DNA of 64,000 nt from Neoarius graeffei (GCF_027579695.1 NC_083589.1:38727835-38791834), one strand, 5' to 3'. Counted from the stretch's first letter, positions 22,540 through 35,510 are shown. Made by a program: numbers and translations. The notes: generated from the sequence alone by a model not told the origin.

Positions 22540-25512
22540 TGGAAAATAATATTGATCCGGAAAATAATCTTTTCAGCAACATCAATATCAGCTGCCGGTA
22601 TTGCACTGAAAATCAATACAATGCAACGATCAGAGAAGGAAATAAGATATCAATTATTCATTTCAATACCAGAAGTCTGTATGCCAATTTCCATAAAATG
22701 AAGGAATATCTCAGTCAGTTCAATACTCCATTCAATATAATAGCCATATCAGAAACTTGAATCAATGATGAGATGGGAGTAGATTTTGAGCTAAATGGGT
22801 ATGAACTTAATTATATCAACAGAAAGAACAAAAGAGGAGGGGTAGTGGCAATACATGTTAATAATAGTTTGGAATATAAAATTAATAATAAAATGACGGT
22901 AGCTGTTGATGATTGGATGGAGTGTATTACAGTAGAAATATGTTGTGAAAAAATATAACGGTGAGCTGTATATACAGATCTCCTGGATCAAGCATAGAAG
23001 TTTTTATAGATTGGATGGAAAGTATGTTTATAAAATCAACTCAGAAGGTCATGTACATCTGTGGTGATTTTAACACCGATCTCTTAAATCATAAGAAACA
23101 TAAAATGACAGAAGAGTTCATTAACTCAATGTTCAGTATGGGACTGTATCCAACTATTACCAGACCAAGCAGGATCACTTCTCACAGCACCACTTTAATA
23201 GATAATATATTTACTAATATCCTGGAAAATAATATAGAGAGTGGACTACTATTAACAGACATCAGTGACCACCTACCTATTTTTAATGTATATTACTGTA
23301 ATTATAGCAAGAAAAAGGATACTAAAAATTATAAATATATAAGAGTGAAAACTGAAGAAACCATGATTGCACTAAAAAATGACTTAATGATACAGGACTG
23401 GAATGTAGTTTATAAAGAAAAAGATGTTGATAAAGCATATGAGGAATTTTTAATAATATTCAATGAACTATATAATAAAAATTGTCCTATAAAGAAATAC
23501 AGTAATATACATAAATATACAAATAGTCCGTGGGTCACCAAGGGGCTACAAAATGCCTGCAAAAAGAAAAATATATTATACAGACAATTCTTAAAGCATC
23601 GAACTATAGAGGCAGAGGAAAAATATAAAAAATATAAAAATAAATTAACTAATATTATGAGGATATGTAAGAAAGACTATTATAATAAATTAGTGGAGAA
23701 AAATAAAAACAATATTAAAGGTACCGGTATATGGACTGTACTAAATGGTATTGTGAGAAATGGATCCAAAACTATAAATTACCCGGAGTACTACACTGAA
23801 AATGATAAGACCATAAATAATATGGAGGATGTGGTGAATGGTTTTAACCAATTCTTTGTAAATGTGGGACCAAATTTAGCGGCAAAAATAAAGGAACCCG
23901 AGACAACACAATATGGGGACATAGAAGATATGGGGGACAGAAATCCAAGTACAATTTTTCTAACTGCAACTGATGATGAAGAAATTATGCAAATTGTAAG
24001 AAAATGTAAAAACAAAACCTCTGCAGACTGGAATGATATAGACATGTTAACAGTAAAGACAGTTATTGAGGGAATTGTGAAACCACTCGCCCACATCTGC
24101 AATTTATCTTTCAATCAGGTACATTTCCAGACAAAATGAAAATTGCAAAAGTGATACCATTGTTTAAAACCAGAGATAGACACCATTGCACAAACTACAG
24201 GCCTGTTTCTTTACTCCCCTAATTCTCCAAAATACTCGAAAAACTTTTTTCAGATAGATTGGACAAATTCATTGAAAAACACAACCTCCTTACAGACAGT
24301 CAATATGGATTCAGAACGGACAGATCAACATCGATGGAACTAATAGAGGAAATCACAAACTGTATAGACAATAAAAAATAGCAATTGGAGTATTTGTGGA
24401 CCTAAAAAAAGCATTCGATACCATTGATCATAGTATATTATTAAGTAAACTAGAAAAGTGTGGTGTTAGGGGAGTTGGGTGGAGCTGGCTATCGAGCTAG
24501 TATCTAAGAAACGGGCAACAGTTTGTGCAGATAGGTGACCATAAATCTCATTTCATGAACATTACATGCGGGGTACCACAGGGGTCAATATTAGGTCCGA
24601 AATTATTCATATTATATATCAGTGACATATGTAGAATTTTGCAAGTACTGAAATTTGTTTTGTTTGCAGACGACACCAATATTTTTTGTTCCGGTGAGAA
24701 TTTGCAGCAGACTTTGGAGACAATCACAACTGAAATAAATAAACTAAAACTATGGTTTGACAAAAATAAATTATCATTAAATCTAAGCAAAACAAAGATC
24801 ATGTTGTTTGGGAGACACAAAATAGACTGTAATGTAGAATTGATAATAGACAATACTAAGATAGAAATGGTACAGGAAATTAAATTTCTTGGTGTGATTT
24901 TGGATCATAAAGTCTGCTGGAAACCTCATGTAGGATACATACGAGCAAAACTGGCAAAGTGCTCGGCAGTTCTGTGGAAAACAAAACATATTCTTCATTG
25001 CAAATCTTTGCGTACCCTATATTACTCGTTATTTTTGCCATATCTGACTTACTGTGTCGAAGTCTGGGGAAACACCTACAAAACCACTCTGCAGCCGATA
25101 TGTACAATACAGAAAAGAGCAATAAGGACAATAAACAAAACAGGATACAGAGATCACACAAACTCACTATTCATAAAATCACACGTTGAAATTTATGGAT
25201 CTGATCAAATTCAGAACAGGACAAATAATGTACAAAGCGAGAAATAATCTATTGCCAAAAAATATACAAGGAATGTTTAGTGAGAGAGAAGGGGGATATA
25301 ATCTAAGGGGAGACCTAAATTTTAAAAAACCAAAGGTTCAAACAAATATGAAAAGCATGAGCGTATCGAGCTGTGGGGTGACTTTATGGAACAGACTGGA
25401 GACAGAAATAAAACAAAGTGCAAATATAAATCTGTTTAAAAAAGGTACAAAAAATATTTTTAAACAAGTATATAGAAGAGGAAGTATGTTAACGGAGGAT
25501 GATGAGGGATAA
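22540..25512 (+). pseudogene. LINE ORF2, endonuclease plus reverse transcriptase, broken
   Basis: The APE-type endonuclease shows IIHFNTRSLYANFHKM, IYRSPG, YICGDFNTDLL and DISDHLPIF. The reverse transcriptase shows GVPQGSILGPKLFILYISDI, LFADDTNIF and NKLSLNLSKTKIMLFG. Lesions include TGA for Trp after AISET (22757), a frame shift at 22958, another near 24118, several stops in 24130-24520 and a shift near 25180. The segment to 25512 gives the usual C-terminal ..LWNRLETEIKQS..NLFKK. The element cannot move by itself. Confidence 0.92.
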
Positions 25513-25650
25513 ATAGAATAGGGTTGATTGTTATATTAGAACTAACTTAGTATATGGTATATATTTATTTATGGGGATAGTTTATATATTTATATTTACA
25601 GGGATAGGTATGTAGTAGATATTTATTTTTGTAATTATATATTTATATAG

Positions 25651-26012
25651 GTAGTGGTTAGCGCTGTCGCCTCACAGCAAGAAGGTCCTGGGTTCGAGCC
25701 CCGGGGCCGGCGAGGGCCTTTCTGTGTGGAGTTTGCATGTTCTCCCCGTGTCCGCGTGGGTTTCCTCCGGGTGCTCCGGTTTCCCCCACAGTCCAAAGAC
25801 ATGCAGGTTAGGTTAACTGGTGACTCTAAATTGACCGTAGGTGTGAATGTGAGTGTGAATGGTTGTCTGTGTCTATGTGTCAGCCCTGTGATGACCTGGC
25901 GACTTGTCCAGGGTGTACCCCGCCTTTCGCCCGTAGTCAGCTGGGATAGGCTCCAGCTTGCCTGCGACCCTGTAGAAGGATAAAGCGGCTAGAGATAATG
26001 AGATGAGATGAG
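25651..26012 (+). repeat. tRNA-headed SINE (family A) inside the LINE 3' UTR
   Basis: It starts at gtagtggttagcgctgtcgc (the first ~14 bp of the head are lost) and ends in (GAGAT)n. A 12-bp duplication, atatttatatag, is at 25639-25650 and 26013-26024. Confidence 0.93.
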
Positions 26013-26115
26013 ATATTTATATAGATATTTATGAAGTGTATATATGGTATGTAGTATATATTTTTGTAATTAAATATTTATATAGATATTTATGAAGTGT
26101 GTGTGTGTGTGTATG

Positions 26116-26165
<50 letters not shown>

Positions 26166-26499
26166 TATGTAGTATATATTTATTTTTGTAATTATATATT
26201 TAAATAGATATTCATGAAGTGTATATATGGTATATATTTTTATAGGTGTATTAATGTAGTTTGGATTTCAGGGTAGTTAAAAAGGGGGTGGGAAATTAAA
26301 AAAAGTATTGTACTTCTTCCCACTCCTTTTTTGAACAATGTGCGGTGTTTTGTAATGTCTTAGCTCTATGTTATTTTATTTATTTTTTTGTCAATTTCTC
26401 GTTTTCTTTCTTTTGTATGTACAAATAGTTACATTTTTTTTATACATGTTCGAAAATAAAAATAAATTCATTCAAAAAAAATAAATTCATTCATTCATT

Positions 26500-27630
26500 T
26501 TTAAGTACAAGACCAATATAAGGAGTAAAACCTTAACTGCAGAAGTAATAAATACATTGTAAGGAAACCTTAAGGAGAAGGCTTACACTTATTTTCTGCA
26601 ACCGATTTTAGGGAACCTTAATTCAGACTTGAAGGAATAGAAAATTCCTTGACGTGATGGCTTCACAAAATAGCACAAAAGCATCTACACTTGCATGCAC
26701 ATTTAAGAAATTTAGAATCTCTGAATATTTACATTGGAAACATCCCCAGTCCAACACACACCCACGTCCATGGTCTTCATTTGCACATCGGATGACACAT
26801 ACTTGTCACATGTTCAATTTTAAATCCCGAACTCATCTCTCCCTGTTATTTAAAAGGATGCTGTAGATCCACACTTCAGACGTTCTAATGAATTTGAATG
26901 AGTGCTGATTAAAATCCTTTTGTGGGAATTAATAATAGCTTTTTTAAAAAAATTATAACATGTGAACTGTAAAGCCCTGTTCATGTTCATGCAAGTCTTT
27001 AGCACTTTCAAATTCCAGATTATGACGTGTCGTCTCGTACATAACGTGCCGCTTTAATTTTTACTACTTTCATCATATTGGCTTGTTGTTGTGTTTTTGT
27101 GAGACGTGGAAATCTTCATCAGACAATTCTCTCAACTCGTATTCTAATCATGGAGCTTTAGACCGCGTCTTTACTTGTTTGCTTTGCCCCTGCAGGGTGA
27201 CCTTCACTTCCAACTCTCTTGTGTTTGTGTGTCTGTAATTAAAACAGCCTTAGTTGCTTTGTCAGGAAACAAATGCTGATGGTTTCAAGAGCATTATTTT
27301 TAATACCCAGTAATTTTAAGAGCTGAAAGAGTTTGAGCGACATCTGTTCTAAAAGATCATTGTAGCTTTGTGAATTGCATTGTGTTATTAAAGAAAGATG
27401 TTCATTATAGATGCAAGGCCATGGAATGCGTCTGTCGGATTGTTGTGGTGGTTTGTTTGTTTTGGGGGTGTTTGGGATTTTGTTTTTTCCAAAACTTTCA
27501 TTGAAAATTTTAATTAAGTAAATCATATTACTTTTAATTCCAGAAGTTAACTCCAGAATTATGGACACCCCCACCCCCCAATAATTGTAAAGCGACCTTG
27601 GGTTTTGAGAAAGGCGCTATATAAATTGAA

Positions 27631-27651
<21 letters not shown>
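26500..27651. other. ppm1h intron, mostly unique
   Basis: No exon is seen. At 27588-27650 a piece gcgaccttgggttttgagaa...ggcgctatataaatt followed by (ATT)n looks like the 3' tail of a fish LINE or SINE. Confidence 0.4.
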
Positions 27652-27662
<11 letters not shown>

Positions 27663-28033
27663 GGGCGGCACAGTGGTGTAGTGGTTAGCACTGTAGCCTC
27701 ACAGCAAGAAGGTCCTGGGTTTGAGCCCAGCGGCCGGTGAGGGCCTTTCTGTGCGGAGTTTGCATGTTCTCCCCGTGTCCGCGTGGGTTTCCTCCGGGTG
27801 CTCCGGTTTCCCCCACAGTCCAAAGACATGCAGGTTAGGTTAACTGGTGACTCTAAATTGACCGTAGGTGTGAATGTGAGTGTGAATGGTTGTTTGTCTA
27901 TGTGTCAGCCCTGCGATGACCTGGCGACTTGTCCAGAGTGTACCCCGCCTCTCACCCATAGTCAGCTGGGATAGGCTCCAGCTTGCCTGCAACCCTGTAG
28001 AACAGGATGAGTGGCTACAGATAATGGATGGAT
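27663..28033 (+). repeat. tRNA-headed SINE (family A), full length, GGAT tail
   Basis: Starts gggcggcacagtggtgtagt (A-box region), has the B box gggtttgagccc, and ends ggctacagataatggatggat. It is inserted in an ATT microsatellite, with attattattaa on both sides (27652-27662, 28034-28044). Confidence 0.9.
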
Positions 28034-28491
28034 ATTATTATTAAAAAGATTAGGCACCAATTTGAAAGATTTGTTCACATCACAGCAGCAACTAGTGATT
28101 GGTAACCTGGTGATTCAATAATTTCAGTGTCACTTACAGTACATAACCTAGGGAAGAATGGCACTCCACATGTGCAAATCTAAGAATATAAAGGTAGTTA
28201 AACATACTGTATCTCTGACCTTGTGCTACATTACAGGAAGAGTCTTAGTCCTCATATTCTCTCCATATTAAATGTCGGGGTTGCCAATTATTTTAAAACC
28301 TTTGTTTTGTTTTGTTTTTAAGTGTGTGTTTGTGCATGCTTATGAGAGCGCTACAGAAGATGCACACAACTCTGAATGCAGTTGTACTTTGTGTGAAGTA
28401 AAGAACAAATTATGAACTTTAACTGTGTTCAATCAGTTTGGTGTAAAAGAGTACATTTTTAACGAGCCCGCCAACTTTGTCCTATTTTCAG

Positions 28492-28555
28492 GGCGTATAA
28501 AACCATCGAGGATGAGGACCTCAGATTCCCTTTAATATACGGAGAAGGAAAGAAG
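28492..28555 (+). CDS. ppm1h: ppm1h exon: YKTIEDEDLRFPLIYGEGKK
   Basis: A 64-bp micro-exon follows ccaactttgtcctattttcag and ends AAG|gtaaga. It encodes (W)AYKTIEDEDLRFPLIYGEGK K. The upstream 8.2-kb intron holds the dead LINE and two SINE copies. Sequence and phase (1 + 63 bp) agree with both neighbours. Confidence 0.92.
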
Positions 28556-29340
28556 GTAAGAAGGTGGCACGGAGTTAATGAAGGGATCCATAGAGAGAAA
28601 AAAGTAAAAAATAAAAAATATATATATGACCAGAGAAGCAGCCAAAGGGTGCATTTGGTTCAACACTGAATATAATAATACACAACAGGAATGTGTTATT
28701 TTAAAAAGAGAGATAAAGAGAAGGCAGTTAAGGAGAAGACTGGAAGCTGATGAGTGGAGATAGTGTTAAGTCTGAGAGAACGAGGGCAAGAGTAATAGTG
28801 TGAGAGAAGAGAGCTTAAGTGTGCTAGTGGGACTGATGAACTGATGAGAGCGTTTCTGTGTCTCCCTGAGGCTCTGTCTGCTCTCTGCTCCAGCGTTAAT
28901 ACTTTTAGTAGAAAGCTGCTCTCTGCTGCAGACTGTCATTATATACCACTGTCACTCAAATCCCTGAGCTGCTGCTCCAAAACCAGGAGGAACTATCTGA
29001 CTGCACGCCATGAAAGCAGTACACCTTGTTTCTCACAGACAGATGGACAAACACATGCACATGTACGCATACAGACCCAGTCTGTTTTTTCTAGCTTCGA
29101 CTATGGAAGGTTGCACTGTGAATAGATAGTAACTGTGTCTCTGACATGCTGGTGACAGTGGCTTTAGAGAAAGACACACATTTTTAAAAAGGAGGGGAAA
29201 AAAACAATAATAATAATAATAATAATAATAATTTGGAATCAACACTGATGCACTGGAAGTGTATTTAAAATAAGTTTACCATAAATGTTTGACCTAAGGG
29301 CTTCATTTAACCTAGTTTAGTAAACATGGCCAGATATGTA
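28556..29340. other. ppm1h intron, no recognised element
   Basis: Mixed sequence without exon signals. An (AAT)n microsatellite is at 29205-29233. The purine-rich 28570-28840 stretch contains many AGAG tracts but no clear unit. Confidence 0.35.
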
Positions 29341-30023
29341 GGCCAAGTTTACATTAGACCGTATCTGTCTCGTTTTCTTCGCGGATGCACTGTCCGTTTA
29401 CATTAAACCGCCTGGAAATGCCGGGAAACGGGAATCCGCCAGGGTCCACGTATTCAGTCTAGATCGTGTCTGGTCCGGTGCTGTGTAAACATTGAGAATA
29501 CGCGGATACGCTGTGCTGAGCTCTAGCTGGCGTCGTCATTGGACAACGTCACTGTGACATCCACCTTCCTGATTTGCTGGCGTTGGTCATGTGACGCGAC
29601 TGCTGAAAAACAGCGCGGACTTCCGCCTTGTATCACCTTTCATTAAAGAGTATAAAAGTATGAAAATACTGCAAATACTGATGCAAATACTGCCCATTGT
29701 GTAGTTATGATTGTCTTTAGGCTTGCCATCCTTCCACTTGCAAGTGGTAAGTGACGCGCATGCCCTACATGCACTGAGATCACACACACAGCGGCTCAGT
29801 CCCGAATCACTGCTCGTGCACTTCACTCGCGCGCTCTGTGAGCTGCGCAGGGCCGGAGTGCGCACCCTCCAGAGGGCACTCGCTGTTCAGGGCGGAGTGA
29901 TTTGGAGCGCAGGATGCCTGCGGAGCCGAGCGTATCCGTGTATTGGCATTGCTGTGTGCACACTAATCGTTTTAAAAACGTTAATCTGATGATCCGCTGA
30001 TACGGTCGAATGTAAACCCCACC
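29341..30023 (+). mobile_element. MITE family M, copy 2
   Basis: Ends GGCCAAGTTTACATTAGACC and TGTAAACCCCACC match copy 1. The target repeat is gta/tta, one mismatch from a TTA duplication. The interior is collinear with copy 1 and very similar, including agggcactcgctgttca. Confidence 0.88.
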
Positions 30024-30910
30024 TTAGTCTCTACAGTAGTTTGTTAGTTTTGGTATTATTATTATTATTATTATAGAGCCAGAGCTTAATGCACTTGTTT
30101 TTTATTTTAACCAAAGGTAGAAAAGCACAGTCTCCATGTTCCTGTCCCTCCAATTTAACCCCAACAGACCACTAATATAATACTTGAGTCCTGGACTTGG
30201 ACTTAAGTCTCACTTAAGTTATTATTTTAATGACTGGCAGCTTGACTTGGACTTGCTTATCTATTGTTTGAGACTTAACTTGAGTAAGTAGACAGTATTT
30301 TTGGGAAGCATTTGCACGCTCAGAAATAGACTGTGCAGCCTGGAATGTAGAAGAAACAAGTTGTACTGTTTCAAGGGGGGGTTGGCCACACATCGTTTTG
30401 ACCCATTTTATATATATATAATATAGCTTGCAACATTTATTGCGTAAGGTGGCCCACTTTAGATCGTTCCTTCTGGACTAGACGGGGCCGGAGTGAGCTA
30501 TGCCATCATTGACGGTCTCGTTGATTGATTTTATTATTATCTGTGGTGGCAATGTCCCCCTACACAAGGCTGCATTTAAAGACTCAACTTGGACTCAGCT
30601 TGGGTAACAACTTGGGTACTTTGGACAGAGTTTGATATGAGAATGAAAGGAGTTGAGGATAAGTGACTTAATGGAGGTTCACACAATATGCAAATGGACC
30701 AAATATTACAATAATATAATTCTAGATATTGGCTTATTGAATTTTTAAAACAGCAACAGGTCTTGCAGTATACTAAGAACACATTAGTGAAGACTTGATG
30801 GGTTTCAAAATTTCCATTTAAACAGGCAAAAATTCAGTTGGAGTCTGTGATCAGGAAGATCACAACATATCAAGAGTTTAGTAAATCCACAGAAGGCTCA
30901 TGTTTTATGT
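30024..30910. other. ppm1h intron, no recognised element
   Basis: AT-rich single-copy-like DNA with an ATT run at 30056-30073 and a TA run near 30412. The repeated acttggacttaagtctcac phrases at 30190-30290 form a loose local repeat. Confidence 0.35.
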
Positions 30911-30911
30911 A

Positions 30912-32418
30912 CAGTACCAGTCAAAAATGTGGACACCTTCTAATTCAGTGGTTTTTCTTTATTTGTATTAACTAAGACTTTTGTCTTAAAGTAATGATGG
31001 CTGTCGTTTCTCTTTACCTAGTTGAGCATCTTGACATAATCAGGGATGAGAGTTTTCCGCTTTTCAGCGGATTTCCGCTTTTTCTGAGCAAAAATCGATA
31101 TTATACCAAATCCGTTGAGATGTTTTTTTCATTGAGGGGGGCTGGGGTATGTTCCTTCGTGATACTCAAGCGTACGACGATGTTACATGTTTACATTTTC
31201 GCCATCTTTAGTCTCGCTAAGTCTCGCGGTAGAATACGTGTTATCTACAATGTAATTGGCCAAAACATCGCTGGCGAGAGCATGATAGCCAATCATAACA
31301 GTTGTTACAAGAGTGTGGGAGAGAACAAAAGCCAATCATAACAGTTCTTACAAAAGTACCCGCATCGTTCTATTTTATCGAAACTTGCACATGTTCATCG
31401 TCGCTGCGCTTCAAAAATACGTTTCTCTTTCATATCGGCTTTTTTACTCAAAGTGCCGAATACAATTGACAAGCAAGACGAAGCAAAGGTACATGAAATC
31501 GATGCTGGTATAAAAAACAGAGAGAGGACTGACAAGCTTTTGTCTTTGGCCAAAAGGCTGAAGAAGAAGTCGAAATGATTAAATGAAAATGAGAAGTGAC
31601 TGTGAACTATAAATAATTGTATAAAGTGTACATAGACATTATCCCATAAACTTAGCATTCGTTTGATTTAATACATTGAACATGTATATGATGGTCAGTA
31701 AATCTGCATTAATGCTGACAGTTTTGAAAACTTAAATATTTCAAAAGACTTTGAAATCATATGCAACTAATGAGGACATAGGGTGACTGACCTTTTCTCC
31801 CTAAGAAATTTTATTTAATATATGAACATTTTGGTAACTAATAAAACTTACGTTTAATGTGAATTTAGTTTGTCATTTTTGTTGATCATAAATTATAACC
31901 ATACCCTTGAATGTAGAATGTGATTTTATTTTGAATTCAAACAATACTCCTATTGATTTGAAACATATTTTCATGTAAATATATAAAAAAGACAACAGAT
32001 TTTTTTTTATCTACTACAGCTCAGATTGCAGGAAAAGTGGTTTGTAAGGCCTTATTTTTCAAAATTTTCCTGGGGGGGTATCCCTCCCAGACCCCCGGCT
32101 TCGGGCGCCATCTTGTTTTCTGCTTTTTTTGGTGACCACCCACTCTCATCCCTGCACAATATGGATTGCTACAGTTGTGGAATAGGGCTATTTACTGTAT
32201 TTTTGTTATTTATTTATTGTTTTGATCTCAAATGCATTAAGAAGGCAAGAAATTCCACTAATTTCCACTAAAACACTTTTTTTTGTTTACCATAATTCCA
32301 TATATGATCCATTTATTTCATAGTTTTGATAACGTCATTGTTCTGCAGTGTAGGAAATGGTCAAAATACAGAAAAACCCATGAACGAGTAGGTGTATGCA
32401 AACCTTTGACTGGTGCTG
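30912..32418. mobile_element. Tc1-type MITE, copy 3, split by a hAT-type element
   Basis: The TIRs CAGTACCAGTCAAAAATGTG and ...CCTTTGACTGGTGCTG have TA on both sides. The two halves (30912-31040, 32155-32418) are collinear with the copy at 2261-2796. Confidence 0.88.
31041..32154. mobile_element. hAT-type nonautonomous element, 1114 bp
   Basis: The ends are CAGGGATGAGAG and CTCTCATCCCTG. The flanks gacataat and gcacaat look like a decayed 8-bp duplication, judged against the empty site in the copy at 2390. Near 31455-31578 a readable tail (KVPNTIDKQDEAKVHEIDAG, DKLLSLAKRLKKKSK then stop) may be a leftover of the parent protein. Confidence 0.75.
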
Positions 32419-32540
32419 TACATGTAGCCTTGTGCAAAAATTGCACCAACAACAGGCAGGACAACATTTAAAGGTGGGGGAAATGGCATTTTAACTCTAT
32501 ATGTTGGTTTATATGTCATGGGGTGTGTTTTCTGCCACAG

Positions 32541-32648
32541 GCTCGAGTGATGGCAACAATCGGTGTGACTCGTGGGCTCGGTGATCACGACCTCAAAGTG
32601 CATGACTCCAATATCTACATTAAACCATTTCTGTCTTGCTGTCCTGAG
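32541..32648 (+). CDS. ppm1h: ppm1h exon: ATIGVTRGLGDHDLK motif
   Basis: The 108-bp exon after ttctgccacag encodes exactly 36 residues, starting ARVMATIGVTRGLGDHDLKV and ending PFLSCCPE, with donor GAG|gtatga. The SRxLGD-type motif of PP2C enzymes appears here as TRGLGDH. It is phase 0 on both sides. It lies about 120 bp after one transposon (ends 32418) and about 200 bp before another. Confidence 0.93.
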
Positions 32649-33484
32649 GTATGACCTGACACAACTGTACTTTCAATAGATCTCATTTTGTCAAGCGAGG
32701 TTCATCAGAAACTTTTCTTCGACTCGAACCCTAGATTTTCTACATTTTCTAGTGTCACCTGGAACTGACATGGATTAGAGATTATATGTCATGAATCTAT
32801 GCAAAATAGTATAACACAATAATGAGCAACCCTAATTAACCTAATAATAATTAACCCTAAATCAGAAAAAGCTGGGATGGTATGGAAATAAAAATAAAAA
32901 AAGAGAGCCATAATTTTCTAAATTTACTTTGACTTGTATTTTGTATGCAGCACGTTCCAAAAACAGTTGGGATGGGGGACATTTAGGGCTAGTAATGAGG
33001 TAAAACAGTTAAATAAGGATGTGATTTGAATCAGGTGATGTCAACAGGTGATTGTAATCATGACTTGGTACAAACTCCGTATCCAGGAAAGGCCTAGTGT
33101 CTGAGCAAGCCTAAGCTGAACACCCGTGATCTCCGAGCCCTCAGACAGCACTGCATTAAGAACCGTCATTAATCTATAGCTGATATAACCACATGGGCTC
33201 AGTATTACTTTGGCGAACCTTTGTCAAGCTCTACAATTCAGAGTTACATCTACAAATGCCAGTTAAAACTTTACTGTGCAAAAAGGAAGCTGTATGTTAA
33301 CTGTGTCCAGAAGCACTGTCGACGACTTCTCTGGGCTCTGACGTATCTGGGATGGACCATCTCGCAGTGGAAATGTGTATTGTGTTCAGATGAATCGGTA
33401 TTCCAGGTCTTTTTGTAGGAAATGGATGCCGATTACCAAAGATGAAAAGGACCATCCAGACTGTTACCAGCAACAAGTCCAAAA

Positions 33485-34164
33485 GGCCCTGTTTACATTA
33501 TTTCGAATCAGCGGATCATCAGATTAACGTTTTTAAAACGATTCGCGTACACACAATTTCTGTGCCCGCAACAAAACCGTTCCCCGTGCACACAGCAACG
33601 CCAATACACGGATACGCTAATCACATGACTAATTAGACGGCATGTCACATGATCCCAGTGCATATCGGGTATGCGCAAGTCACTCACCACTTGCAAGCAC
33701 AAAGTGTGTGAGAGATTGAGTGAGCGAGTGAGAGAGAGAGTGTGAGAGAGAGGAGAGAGAGAGAAAGAGAGAGCGAGAGAGTGTGAGAGAGTGAGAGAGC
33801 ATAAGAATCAAAATTTGAAGTTCTTTATGGAAATCAGGGACGCCGTGTCATTGGGACTAAAGAGGAGAAGGTTTTTCAGCAGTCGCGTCACATGACCAAC
33901 GTGGCATGACCAACGCCAGCGAATCAGGAAGGTGGATGTCACAGTGACGTTGTCCAATGACTACGTCAGCTAGAGCTCAGCACTGCGTATCCTCGTTCCT
34001 CAATGTTTACACAGCACCGGATCAGATACGTACTGGGTTGAATACGTGGGTCCTGGCGGATTCAAGTTGTTCCGCCTGTGGAGTCGTTTCCCGGCGTTTT
34101 AATGTGCACGGACAGTGCATCCGCAACGACAACGATACGGATACGGTCTAATGTAAACACCACC
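33485..34164 (-). mobile_element. MITE family M, copy 3, inverted, with foreign insert
   Basis: The ends GGCCCTGTTTACATT and ...GTCTAATGTAAACACCACC are flanked by AAA (33482-33484, 34165-34167). It lies opposite in orientation to copies 1, 2 and 4. Its centre is replaced by a GA-rich microsatellite (33710-33800) and a 67-bp Tc1 transposase fragment (33805-33871). Confidence 0.9.
33805..33871 (+). other. Tc1 transposase fragment inside MITE M copy 3
   Basis: The 67 bp are the reverse complement of 19110-19176 in the Tc1 element at 18391-19996, with one mismatch. They encode the stretch [20 protein letters not shown]. The host Tc1 at 32852-34811 has a different sequence at that place, so the fragment came from the other Tc1 subfamily. 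Confidence 0.93.
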
Positions 34165-34811
34165 AAAGCCAGGGTCTGTCACGGTATGGAATTGTGTCAG
34201 TGCCCTTGGCAAAGGTAACTTACACTTCTGTGATGGCAGCATTAATGCAGAAAAGTACATTGAGATTTTGCAGCAACATATGCTGCCTTCAAGACGACAT
34301 ATCCAGTTATATTTCAACAAGACAATGCAAAACCACATTCTGTACACATTACAAAGGCATGGCTGTGGAAGGAGAGGGTGCCTGCCTCCTCTGTCCTTAA
34401 TTGAGAATCCGTGGCAAATTTTGAAATGGAAAAATACAACGACGACCCCGTACTGCTGCACACCCTTAAGACCCGTTTGCAGGAAGAATGGGACAAAATA
34501 ACACCTGAAACACTTCATCACTTGGTGTCTTCGGTCCCTAAACATCTTTTAAGTGTTAGAAGGATTGAAATCCTTATAAAGTGGTAAATGGTTTACCATC
34601 CCAACTTTTTTGAAATGCGTTATATGAATCAGAATTAAAATAAATGTTTTGTTTAAAAAAAAAAAGATTCATGAGGTAAAACATCAAATAATGTGATTGA
34701 TGTATTGTTTTGAGCGCAATACAGAATAAAGATTATTCACAAATCATTGTTTTTTCAATTTTAATTGCACTTTCAACATACTGTCCCAACTTTTTCTGAT
34801 TTGGGGTTGTA

Positions 34812-35136
34812 GTATTTTCTGGATTCTGTGACATGAATGTTAATGAATGAGCACCACTGCCAGGCTCGCTTAGCTGGCTCTTTATCACTTTCCATCTGCC
34901 ATCATTTTGAAGGAAGGAATCCGTATCCTTTGAATGTTGTTAAAGTTGAGAAGTCAACAGAAAGAGAGCTGCAACTTTTCTGTGTGTGTGTGGGGTCACA
35001 GAGACACTGTATGTACAGTGTATGACACTTTATGTACAGCTGTTCACATTTTCAATTTTAATATGTTGAAAAATATTGTTCATGAATGTAGCTTCACTCT
35101 AATAAAGCTACCATTGTCATGTATAGTATAGTGTAA
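34812..35136. other. ppm1h intron, no recognised element
   Basis: Single-copy-like sequence without exon signals; short GTGT run at 34983. Confidence 0.35.
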
Positions 35137-35145
35137 TGTAGAAGC

Positions 35146-35501
35146 GGGCGGCATGGTGGTGTAGTGGTTAGCACTGTCGCCTCGCAGCAAGAAGGTCCTG
35201 GGTTCGAGCCCAGCGGCCAGCAAGGGCCTTTCTGTGCGGAGTTTGCATGTTCTCCCCGTGTCCGCGTGGGTTTCCTCCGGGTGCTCCGGTTTCCCCCACA
35301 GTCCAAAGACATGCAGGTTAGGTTAACTGGTGACTCTAAATTGACCGTAGGTGCGAATGGTTTTTGTCTCTGTATCAGCCCTGCGATGACCTGGCGACTT
35401 GTCCAGGGTGTACCCCGCCTTTCGCCCGTAGTCAGCTGGGATAGGCTCCAGCTTGCCCGTGACTCTGTAGAACAGGATAAGCGGCTACAGGTAATGGATA
35501 G
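35146..35501 (+). repeat. tRNA-headed SINE (family A), full length, GGAT-type end
   Basis: Starts gggcggcatggtggtgtagt and ends ggctacaggtaatggata. Duplication tgtagaagc at 35137-35145 and 35502-35510. An internal deletion shortens the gaatgtgagtgtgaatggt stretch. Confidence 0.9.
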
Positions 35502-35510
35502 TGTAGAAGC

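Larger units (their letters stand above)
21637..26495 (+). mobile_element. jockey-superfamily LINE (CR1/L2-like), dead, with SINE insertion
   Basis: The element runs from a G/C-rich tandem 5' region (21637-21722, unit gagcgggccgagaggttgcg) through ORF1 and ORF2 to a 3' end with aaataaattcattcattc (about 26455-26495). The tail region at 26290-26340 (gggtgggaaattaaa, ttcttcccactcctttt) is typical of fish LINEs. A SINE (25651-26012) and TA/TG microsatellites (26099-26162) interrupt the 3' UTR. The clade is inferred from motifs only. Confidence 0.9.
32852..34811 (+). mobile_element. Tc1-like element, decayed, split by MITE M copy 3
   Basis: Right end ...AACTTTTTCTGATTTGGGGTTGT; left end aaccctaaatcagaaaaagc is degraded. 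Transposase pieces are readable before the insertion (YKCQLKLYCAKRKLYVNCVQ, LCSDESVFQV with the first Asp) and after it (LIENPWQILK-like end). Compared with the family, the Asp-block and the Glu-block remain but many stops and gaps lie between. Confidence 0.8.
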
